33,315 bases of DNA, taken from assembly GCA_025360185.1 (NCBI GenBank), contig JANYCR010000193.1, positions 1 to 33,315 on the forward strand. Reading direction: 5' to 3'. Below, piece by piece: positions 16,121 to 22,495 of the stretch; position 1 is the first letter of the stretch, and every line of letters begins with the position of its first letter. The notes beneath the pieces were generated by a model, which saw only the letters and a list, made by a program, of their open reading frames with translations, had not been told where the DNA came from and did no database searches. The stretch is from Leptospiraceae bacterium. Its GTDB lineage: Bacteria > Spirochaetota > Leptospiria > Leptospirales > Leptospiraceae. The position numbers and the translations under genes were made by a program.

Positions 16121-16367
16121 CTTAGCCACAAAAGAAAATCCTACTCCCGAAGAATTAAAAGAAGCCTTGGAGTATTCGAAGAAAGCGAACGATCTAAATG
16201 AGGATAACGCGAGTTACCTCAACACCCTCGCTGAAGTCTATTTAAAGTTAGGCGATAAATCAAACGCGAAGAAATTTAATGATATGGCGAAGAAGATTGA
16301 GGCGGAGGAGAAGAAGGATGCGGAGTTAATGAAGGGGATTTCGGAGAGAGAGGGGAAGTTGAAGTAA
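16121..16367 (+). pseudogene. TPR protein C-terminal fragment
   Basis: The open frame starts at a TTG at 16089, inside the nSTAND gene, and has no plausible start or ribosome site after it. The translation from about 16119 (DLATKENPTPEELKEALEYSKKANDLNEDNASYLN, given in part) resembles the last TPR unit of a longer protein: LATxxNPT..., then YLNTLAEVYLKLGDKSNAKKF. It ends in a charged helix. It may be the 3' remnant of a lost gene. Alternatively it may be the old C-terminus of the nSTAND receptor, separated by a frameshift just before 16120, since it is in a different frame and follows directly. Expression is doubtful. Confidence 0.5.
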
Positions 16368-16391
16368 TACGCAACGGTTAATGAAGAATTA

Positions 16392-16418
16392 CCCCGTAGG
16401 GACATCCGGCGGGACGTT
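16392..16418 (+). repeat. REP element C, upstream of the RAYT gene (degenerate)
   Basis: CCCC-GTAG (16396-16399) is followed by GGACATCC-GGC-GGGACGTT. The head and loop match the other copies, but the stem has mismatches and an extra G. It is in the same orientation as elements D and F. Confidence 0.65.
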
Positions 16419-16474
16419 CTCAAATAGGATAACGTTGTGAATAACGTCCTAGATTACGTTGACGTTATTTGTTT

Positions 16475-16506
16475 TATAGATGACGTGATTTGTCGTATAG
16501 AGGACG
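16475..16506 (+). repeat. 32-bp direct repeat, copy 1
   Basis: This 32-bp unit (TATAGATGACG ... TAGAGGACG) recurs at 16955-16986 with three differences. This copy lies just before the likely RAYT start and supplies the apparent N-terminal extension of the open frame; the second copy is inside the gene next to element E. Confidence 0.75.
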
Positions 16507-16517
16507 CAATTTTAAAA

Positions 16518-17222
16518 ATGGATTATTACAAACCAAAATTTTATAATAGAAAATCGCCGAGATTGCAAGGATATGATTATTCTAGCGCGGGATATTATTT
16601 TGTTACTGTTGTTACAAAAGACAGAGAACATTTATTTGGCAAAATTTCTGATTCTAAAATGGTTTTAAATGATCTCGGCAAAATAGTCCAAGAAGAATGG
16701 TTACGATCCTTTGAAATCCGAAAAGAATTATTCTGTGAGGAATATATCATTATGCCCAATCACATTCACGCCATTATTATACACGTAGGGACGTCCGGCG
16801 GGCGTCCTAAATTAGGCGGAGGTTCTGAAATTCCAAACGACAACGAAAATCCAAACGATAACGAAATTCCAAACGACAACGAAATTCCAAACGACAACGA
16901 AATTCCAAACGATAACGAAATTCCAAACGATAACGGAAAACAGGACGTAGCCGGTATAGAGGACGTGATTTATCGTATTGAGGACGTTCGCCGAACGTCC
17001 CTACGGGGCGGAAATAATAAAAATTATTTGCCGAAATCTATATCTTCATTTTTTGCAGGATTCAAATCTGTTGTTACAAAACGCTACAATGAATTGCAGC
17101 AAACTTCTGGTTTAACTGTTTGGCAATCTCGTTACCATGACCATATCATTCGCGATGAAAAAGAATTTTATTATATTAAGGCATACATTCAAAAAAATCC
17201 CCAAAATTGGCAAGACGATTAG
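16518..17222 (+). CDS. REP-associated tyrosine transposase (RAYT, Y1/HUH family)
   Basis: RAYTs are single-strand HUH nucleases thought to move REP palindromes. The frame opens at a GTG (16437), but the first 27 codons come from repeat DNA. The ATG at 16518 starts MDYYKPKFYNRKSPRLQGYDY, where family members begin. Seen next are SAGYYFVTVVTKDREHLFG and the HUH motif MPNHIHAIII near residue 84. C-terminally come FFAGFKSVVTKRYNEL and VWQSRYHDHIIRDEKEFYYIKAYIQKNP, which carries the likely catalytic tyrosine. Between the halves, residues ~88-165 are repeat-encoded: REP D, six copies of (I/N)PNDN(E/G), a 32-bp repeat and REP E. This linker varies among RAYTs, so activity may survive. REPs C and F flank the gene. 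No ribosome site is evident. Confidence 0.85.
   Translation: MDYYKPKFYNRKSPRLQGYDYSSAGYYFVTVVTKDREHLFGKISDSKMVLNDLGKIVQEEWLRSFEIRKELFCEEYIIMPNHIHAIIIHVGTSGGRPKLGGGSEIPNDNENPNDNEIPNDNEIPNDNEIPNDNEIPNDNGKQDVAGIEDVIYRIEDVRRTSLRGGNNKNYLPKSISSFFAGFKSVVTKRYNELQQTSGLTVWQSRYHDHIIRDEKEFYYIKAYIQKNPQNWQDD
16785..16807 (+). repeat. REP element D, in-frame inside the RAYT gene
   Basis: GTAG followed by GGACGTCC-GGC-GGGCGTCC, an 8-pair stem with one G-T pair. It is read as VGTSGGRP and is followed by a CTAAATTAGGCGG tail like that of element F. It sits directly after the HUH motif coding region, in + orientation. Confidence 0.82.
16830..16937 (+). repeat. 18-bp tandem repeat, six copies, coding (I/N)PNDN(E/G)
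   Basis: Six head-to-tail 18-bp units based on ATTCCAAACGACAACGAA, with silent GAC/GAT variation and one ATT-to-AAT change. Because the unit is a multiple of three, the frame is kept. It lies between REP elements D and E in the RAYT linker and probably varies in copy number between strains. Confidence 0.95.
16955..16986 (+). repeat. 32-bp direct repeat, copy 2
   Basis: Matches 16475-16506 at 29 of 32 positions. Its last five bases are the first five of REP element E (GGACG), so the unit may be part of a larger composite element. Confidence 0.75.
16982..17004 (-). repeat. REP element E, in-frame inside the RAYT gene
   Basis: GGACGTTC-GCC-GAACGTCC, a perfect 8-pair stem, followed by CTAC and GGGG. 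It is read as DVRRTSLRG, the same frame as element A in the nSTAND gene. It is inverted relative to elements C, D and F. Confidence 0.85.
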
Positions 17223-17230
17223 AACGATTA

Positions 17231-17285
17231 CCCCCGTAGGGACGTGCGGCGGCACCTCCTCAATTAGGCGGCACGTCCTCTATTC
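17231..17285 (+). repeat. REP element F with duplicated right arm, downstream of RAYT
   Basis: CCCCC-GTAG (17236-17239), then GGACGTGC, loop GGCG, GCACCTCC with one stem mismatch. The right arm plus tail is tandemly duplicated: 17248-17266 and 17267-17285 agree at 16 of 19 positions. It follows the RAYT stop by nine bases and may form a strong RNA hairpin ending that transcript. Confidence 0.8.
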
Positions 17286-17372
17286 TATTTTGTGTCCAAA
17301 AAAAACACCATTTTTTCATTTCCAAAATGTCGATAACAATTAAGATACCATTTACAGGTTGCGAAACGGAAT

Positions 17373-17807
17373 ATGGATACACAAAACCTACCACTACAAG
17401 AAGTAGTAATCATAATCATCGAAAAAGGAAATAAATTTCTATTTCAAAAAAATCCAAAATGGCATGATCTTTCTTTTATAGGTGGGAAAGTAGATCCTCC
17501 CGACAAGACTCCGCTTGATGCTGCCTATCGGGAATGCGGGGAAGAATTGAATATTAAGAGAGATATTGATTATACTCTTGAACCACTAGAGCCGTATTTG
17601 ATTCAAGAAGAGAAACTCAGTAAGCGCACTGGTAAGGTTACACTCTATAAGTTTCATATTTTTAAAATGATCATGAAGCGAGATCTCACAAAACAATTTG
17701 AGACAGAAGAAAATGTCTGGTTAGAAAAAAAAGATATTAATAATCCACCCTCAGACGTACATCTAAGCGAAATTGTTCAGACTGTATTTCCAATTCTAGA
17801 CTTATAA
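17373..17807 (+). CDS. Nudix hydrolase-like protein
   Basis: A 144-residue protein with a Nudix fold. It opens with the strand VVIIIIEKGNKFLFQKNP, then SFIGGKVDPPDKTPLDAAYRECGEELNI. In the Nudix box GX5EX7REUXEEXGU the core RECGEEL (residues 53-59) is intact. The first glutamate is an aspartate, spacing is one residue longer, and the late glycine is an asparagine. Catalysis on a nucleoside-diphosphate-linked substrate is therefore plausible but not certain. The fold is completed by LYKFHIFKMIMKRDL and the helix near the end. The gene lies 150 bases after the RAYT gene and 48 bases before the membrane protein gene. The substrate cannot be told from the sequence. Confidence 0.78.
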   Translation: MDTQNLPLQEVVIIIIEKGNKFLFQKNPKWHDLSFIGGKVDPPDKTPLDAAYRECGEELNIKRDIDYTLEPLEPYLIQEEKLSKRTGKVTLYKFHIFKMIMKRDLTKQFETEENVWLEKKDINNPPSDVHLSEIVQTVFPILDL

Positions 17808-17855
17808 TTATTTATCGCATAATACATATATACCACTACTAAGGCGGGCATAGTC

Positions 17856-19145
17856 ATGACGGATGAAAAAGATAAAGCAATTTCCAAAGAAGATTTTCTA
17901 CAAAAAGTCAAAGACCTATTTGCCTCCATTTTCTTTAGCAGTAAAAAAGACAAAGACTCCAAAGATAATTATATGGATGTATATAAGAAGCAATCCACTG
18001 AAAAAACCGTTCGTGGAACTCAACTCATGCTTCAGTATGTTGCAAATAAAGGATTAAAAATTTCTCCTGATATTATAAATGTTCTTACATTCACCAAGGA
18101 AAAAGTCGAGCGCTCTAAAAAACTCACTCCTAAAGAAGAGGCAAAGTTCTGGATCGCATACTCCGAGTTATCCAATCAAATCCAACCTGTTACTGTTAAA
18201 AGCTTGAAATGTATTCGAGAAGAGTTTGGAGTCTATACAGGAATTTTTAGAAAGAAAAAAAAGATTTCTTACGCTGAGCGTGTGCAGGGATTCTATCGAA
18301 AGACTGGCATTGGAGTTTTAGTTCTTGTTTTACTCACACAGGTTTTTTGGCTCTGGCAAAATCATATTCTAAAAGAAGCTAATACGAATAATGCGAAACT
18401 AAAAACTACTTTACAGAATCTTCACAATCTCCGAACTGATGAAAACGAAAAGAGATATAGTCTTGAAATTGAAAAAATGGAATTATCCCAAAAGCTTAGT
18501 ATCCAAAAAAAGAATTTAGAAAGTTATACTAGCATTAAACAATTTTTTTGTTATCCTCTATATCCACTTAGTTTTATTTACGAAATTAAATTTTGCAATG
18601 TAAAAGAGAATTCTAATAAAGATACCATAAATAACAATGCGAAATCAATCACGGAAATCGCTTCTGCAAAGGAAATAAAAGAGGACTCCAAAAAGACAAA
18701 TGAAATTAATCTAGAGAAAGAAAAAATAGAATTCAAGAATCTCTTCGATGAGGAATATATGAATAATCTCCAAGAGTTAACGTTTTCTGTTCAAATTCTA
18801 ACTCTCTATTTACTTCCTCTCGCCTACGGCTTGTTAGGCTCATGCACTTATATTTTAAGGGTAATTGCTTATGAAATAGATAAGCAAATCTATGTTCGAG
18901 AGCATGATATACAGTATGCGCTCAGGACATTGCTCGGAACATTTGCAGGCTTTGTAATTGGTTGGTTTATTTCGAGTGACGCTGATATAGGATTAGGGTT
19001 TTCTCCCGCAAAGCTTTCTCCTTTTGCAATTGCTTTTCTTGCTGGCTATAGCGTTGAATTACTATTTACCGTCCTTGATAAAATTGTATCTGTATACTCT
19101 GGCGCAGAAAAAAAGAAGCAAGAAGAAGCGGAAGTTAAAGAATAA
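17856..19145 (+). CDS. Membrane protein of unknown function
   Basis: AAGGCGGG lies seven bases before the ATG. The 429 residues begin with a charged, soluble helical part of about 150 residues. A membrane segment follows (TGIGVLVLVLLTQVFWLW, near 151-168). A coiled-coil stretch (KLKTTLQNLHNLRTDENEKRY) and a hydrophilic loop lead to three further hydrophobic segments. These are LTLYLLPLAYGLLGSCTYIL, TLLGTFAGFVIGWFIS and SPFAIAFLAGYSVELLFTVL. The tail is lysine/glutamate-rich. The C-terminal block with FLAGYSVELLF is a pattern I have seen in uncharacterised bacterial membrane proteins, but I cannot name a family. It stands in the accessory region after the nSTAND receptor, RAYT and Nudix genes. 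Function unknown. Confidence 0.7.
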   Translation: MTDEKDKAISKEDFLQKVKDLFASIFFSSKKDKDSKDNYMDVYKKQSTEKTVRGTQLMLQYVANKGLKISPDIINVLTFTKEKVERSKKLTPKEEAKFWIAYSELSNQIQPVTVKSLKCIREEFGVYTGIFRKKKKISYAERVQGFYRKTGIGVLVLVLLTQVFWLWQNHILKEANTNNAKLKTTLQNLHNLRTDENEKRYSLEIEKMELSQKLSIQKKNLESYTSIKQFFCYPLYPLSFIYEIKFCNVKENSNKDTINNNAKSITEIASAKEIKEDSKKTNEINLEKEKIEFKNLFDEEYMNNLQELTFSVQILTLYLLPLAYGLLGSCTYILRVIAYEIDKQIYVREHDIQYALRTLLGTFAGFVIGWFISSDADIGLGFSPAKLSPFAIAFLAGYSVELLFTVLDKIVSVYSGAEKKKQEEAEVKE

Positions 19146-19162
19146 ACCTTTCATATAAATCC

Positions 19163-19191
19163 TTGACGGTAATGTCATCCATTTTTACAAC
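19163..19191 (+). promoter_or_regulatory. Candidate sigma70-type promoter for the alpha/beta hydrolase gene
   Basis: TTGACG (five of six) and TACAAC (four of six) are separated by 17 bases, 61 bases upstream of the ATG at 19252. This is one of the better promoter matches in the window. Confidence 0.45.
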
Positions 19192-19251
19192 AGTTTTAGA
19201 GAGATAGATAATTTATTACTAAGCTATCAGAATTAAGGACTAAGAGGGAAT

Positions 19252-20106
19252 ATGGCATTTACAAATAAACAGAGCACTTTTCAATCAGGAACAGACAAAT
19301 CTAATATTTTTTATCAATCGTGGACAAAGCCTAAAGCAAAACGAGTTTTAATTATTCAGCATGGGTTTGGAGAGCACAGCGATAGATATGGAAATATAAT
19401 AGAAAAATTGAAGGATGATGATTTTAATATCTATGCTCTCGATTCCCGTGGACATGGTAGATCAGATGGAAAGCGCGGACACGTTGACCAATTTCAATAC
19501 TATATTGATGACCTTACAGAATTAATTTATATTGCTCGTGAAGAGCAGAAGCTAAACAAAGTCACCCTCCTCGGACATTCTCTCGGTGGAGTAATCGCTC
19601 TTCAATACGCTGTAGAAGGTTTTAACCAAGATAACCTCGACGGACTCATTTTAAGTTCTCCAGGACTCAAGGTTAAAATGGATTTTGAAAAAGAAGTAAA
19701 AAAAATCGTCGGTGAGTTCTTAGCCGCTATCCTTCCAGATACAACGATAGACGCTAACTTAGATCTAAATTATCTTTCGCATGATAAATCTGTAATTGAA
19801 GCTTATAAGAATGATAAATTAACTCATGGAAAGGTTTCTTTTCAAATGGCATCTAATCTATTTAATCTTTCTAAAGTACTATATGAGAAAGCAAATCATA
19901 TCCATGTCCCAACTCTTATCATCCACGGAGAAGAAGACGGGATTATTGATGTAAACGGTAGCCGCGATTTATTTCGTTATCTTACTTACGAGAAGAAGTT
20001 TATCAAGACTTACCCTGGTCTTTATCATGAACTTATGAACGAACTTCCTAAAGATCGCGAAATTGTATTAAATGATATTAAAGATTTTTTACATTCAATT
20101 GTATAA
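19252..20106 (+). CDS. Alpha/beta hydrolase, monoacylglycerol-lipase-like
   Basis: A 284-residue serine hydrolase of the Hydrolase_4/monoacylglycerol lipase type. It has the oxyanion-side motif IIQHGFGEHSDRY (near 34-46) and DSRGHGRSDGKRGHV, typical of this group. The nucleophile is S110 in GHSLGG, the acid D229 in HGEEDGIID, and the base H259 in LYHELMNE. No signal peptide is seen, so it is probably cytoplasmic or membrane-peripheral. AGAGGG lies four bases before the ATG. The likely job is cleaving monoglycerides or lysophospholipids; the substrate is not shown. It appears monocistronic, with a promoter candidate upstream and the repeat-rich region 20107-20342 downstream. Confidence 0.88.
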   Translation: MAFTNKQSTFQSGTDKSNIFYQSWTKPKAKRVLIIQHGFGEHSDRYGNIIEKLKDDDFNIYALDSRGHGRSDGKRGHVDQFQYYIDDLTELIYIAREEQKLNKVTLLGHSLGGVIALQYAVEGFNQDNLDGLILSSPGLKVKMDFEKEVKKIVGEFLAAILPDTTIDANLDLNYLSHDKSVIEAYKNDKLTHGKVSFQMASNLFNLSKVLYEKANHIHVPTLIIHGEEDGIIDVNGSRDLFRYLTYEKKFIKTYPGLYHELMNELPKDREIVLNDIKDFLHSIV

Positions 20107-20342
20107 TCGTTATTTTGCGCATTTAATTTGATATGATTGTCACCCCCATTATGTTCCTACCCAAGGAGAAAAGCTAGTGCTATTGAGTTTCGTTTTCTAT
20201 CGGGGATCTCTACATATTGAGATTCCCGATTTCGCTTGGCGGTCGTGTGAGCAAAGTTCCACCCATTTGCTTGGTCGCAAATCCAACGCCTACGCCAGGG
20301 TGGAATTTCGGGAATGACACCACGCTAGTGGGCTAATGCTTA
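20107..20342. repeat. Palindrome-rich intergenic element between convergent genes
   Basis: This gap has several inverted repeats. ATCGGGGATCTC (20199-20210) and GAGATTCCCGAT (20219-20230) form a 12-pair hairpin with one G-T and an eight-base loop. TTCCACCC (20257-20264) and GGGTGGAA (20298-20305) enclose ATTTGC/GCAAAT (20265-20282). GCTAGTG occurs near both ends. It is GC-richer than the genes around it and resembles a dispersed repeat or MITE-like remnant. The first hairpin could also end transcription from both sides. Confidence 0.6.
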
Positions 20343-22412
20343 TTAACTCATTTTTTTGGCTAGGAATCTTTTTAGTTTGATGGCAGGGATGTAAGTTGGA
20401 TCTAAGTTTAGAATTTTTTGGATTACATCGACAGCCTTATCAGGGTAATTTTCTTTCGTAAAAGTCTTTGCCAGATTATAAAGTGCTGGAAGATTTCCAC
20501 TTCTAAGCGAAATTGATTTTTGTAGTTCTAACTCAGCACGTCCATAATTTTCCAATTTATAAAAACAATATCCAAGAATTAAGTGAGAGTCTGCGTTGTA
20601 TGTCTTTAGGCTATTGTATTCGTCTAGATATTTAATTGCTTCTGTGTAATTGCGAATCTTCGCATAGCATTTTCCTAAGAGTAAGAGTATGCCCAAGTCA
20701 TTGGGTAAAATGCTATTAGCCTTCATTAGATGCTCTGCGGCTACTTCATAGTTTTCGTTGTTAAAATTTTTTTCTGCTTCTAGTTGGTGTTTGTCGAAGG
20801 CTTCCATATTTAGACTAAGCCCTATTCCTAGCAGAGTAATATCATCGCCTTGGTCTGTTCCGCGGCAATAGTGGTTGAAGCTTTTCATAATAAAATCAAC
20901 CGAAGATTTTACATCCATGTCTGCGGATTCTAATATATATTTGATTAAATTTTCTTGTTGAAATTGTTCACCATCATCGTTTTGACCTTCGATCAAACCA
21001 TCTGTGAATACGAATAGTTTGTCGCCAGGTTCTAGCTTGATTTTATAATCTCTGAAATGTTCTCTTGCATCATCAAACATTCCTAAAAATGTTCCTTCTC
21101 CATCAAGTATGATAATTTCTTTAGTCTTGCTCTTCATTAGAATTGGTCTAGGGTGACCCGCGATGGAATAAGTCATTTCGTAATCGGAATCGAAGATTCC
21201 ATAGAAGCAAGTAAGATAACCTTGCTGTTTTACAAGATCAAGTAATTCGCTATTTGCATTTCCTAAAATTTCAGACGGGCTATCTAATTTATAATTTGTA
21301 AAAAGTAATTTAGAAATCGCCGTAATAAAAGCGGCTGGAACTCCGTGACCTGATACATCACTTACTAAGACTCCAAGACGATTTGATCCGAAGTTAAAAT
21401 AATCATAATAATCCCCACTTACTTCCTGCATCGGCATGAAGCTAACGGCAAACTGTAATCCTTTCCAATCAGGAATTCTCTGGGGGATAATACCGCGTTG
21501 TATGTTACGCGCAATTTTTAAGTCTTTCGTAATTGATTTTTGCTTTATCATCAATTCATTTCTAAGACTTTTTAAAACTTCGACTGCTGCTTCCAAGTCT
21601 CGATTTTCAATGTATAATTCTTTTGATTTACTAAATATATCATTAAGATCAATGTAAGAATACTGCCCCTTATCCGCTTCATTTATAGAGGAGATTACAA
21701 ATGTTTTTGATTCAAATGCTGGCGAGATTTTGTTGATATTTGTTTTTCCGACTTTGATTTTACATTCTGCCCAGGATATTTCTATGATTGTTTTTTTAGA
21801 ATTGAATTTAGTAATCTTGGATTCTGCAAAAAAATGCGAGTTAATAGCGCTTAAGTTCGTTTCGATAAGAGTTGTTTTGCATTCAGAAACTTGAAATAAA
21901 ATCGCAGCCCCATGTAGAATACCTGAAAGAAAAATTAAATCATATGAATGTTCGTTTACTTTTTTATCAAAATTAAATTCAAACTTGATTGAGTTAGTAG
22001 AATAATGAATTGCTTTAACATTCACATAGCGCAGGTAATGATCTATTAGTAAAGGGAGTCTGGAAATTAATTCTTCAAACTCAACTTGCACATCATCGGA
22101 AGGAAGTATTTCAAAACTATCTGAAAGAAAAAAATCTTTTCCCATGTTAAAGAATGCTTCACCAAGAGGAAACGTCTCTTCAATCTTATTTAGGATTTTT
22201 TGTTCTAAAGAATAAGATACCCAAAAATTGCTATCCTTCAAAATTCGAGATAAAGTCATCGGATCAATTAAGCCTTGAAGCACAGTCTCTTTAGAAGGAT
22301 CTTCGTTATAATCTAGATATATTCGTATAACTTTATTAAGCCGCCTTGCTGTGACATCCGGTGTTACATACAAGCCGAGTGATAAAGAATCTGTTTTTTG
22401 AGTTTCTGACAT
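20343..22412 (-). CDS. SpoIIE-type PP2C phosphatase with C-terminal TPR
   Basis: A 689-residue soluble regulator. The first ~250 residues are an unclassified sensor-like region, with ILNKIEETFPLGEAFFNMGKDF and a following mixed fold. A helical linker with the usual SpoIIE lead-in comes next (LKIARNIQRGIIPQRIP, near 290). The phosphatase is at ~310-515: VSGDYYDYF, LVSDVSGHGVPAAF, YSIAGHPRPILM, LFVFTDGLIEGQ and DQGDDITLLG, with the metal-binding aspartates present. Residues ~530-689 are about four TPR units (FNNENYEVAAEHLMKAN, YAKIRNYTEAIKYLDEYN, and so on) for partner binding. It probably dephosphorylates a STAS-type protein, but no partner gene is adjacent. The gene is divergent from the GT-C-like gene and ends at the palindromic region. 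Confidence 0.88.
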   Translation of the reverse strand: MSETQKTDSLSLGLYVTPDVTARRLNKVIRIYLDYNEDPSKETVLQGLIDPMTLSRILKDSNFWVSYSLEQKILNKIEETFPLGEAFFNMGKDFFLSDSFEILPSDDVQVEFEELISRLPLLIDHYLRYVNVKAIHYSTNSIKFEFNFDKKVNEHSYDLIFLSGILHGAAILFQVSECKTTLIETNLSAINSHFFAESKITKFNSKKTIIEISWAECKIKVGKTNINKISPAFESKTFVISSINEADKGQYSYIDLNDIFSKSKELYIENRDLEAAVEVLKSLRNELMIKQKSITKDLKIARNIQRGIIPQRIPDWKGLQFAVSFMPMQEVSGDYYDYFNFGSNRLGVLVSDVSGHGVPAAFITAISKLLFTNYKLDSPSEILGNANSELLDLVKQQGYLTCFYGIFDSDYEMTYSIAGHPRPILMKSKTKEIIILDGEGTFLGMFDDAREHFRDYKIKLEPGDKLFVFTDGLIEGQNDDGEQFQQENLIKYILESADMDVKSSVDFIMKSFNHYCRGTDQGDDITLLGIGLSLNMEAFDKHQLEAEKNFNNENYEVAAEHLMKANSILPNDLGILLLLGKCYAKIRNYTEAIKYLDEYNSLKTYNADSHLILGYCFYKLENYGRAELELQKSISLRSGNLPALYNLAKTFTKENYPDKAVDVIQKILNLDPTYIPAIKLKRFLAKKMS

Positions 22413-22495
22413 GTTTACAATACATCGTAAATTATAGAAAAAACTTTTTCAATTAAAAATAGTTATATTGAAAATTTTAATTGGATTTTCAAGAA

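Noticed and set aside
16437-16517. RAYT start at the GTG at 16437
   Set aside because: The extra 27 residues come from repeat DNA, and family members begin with the segment encoded from 16518.
16783-17010. CRISPR array
   Set aside because: The repeats are tandem 18-bp coding units without unique spacers, and the palindromes are irregularly placed; no cas genes are present.
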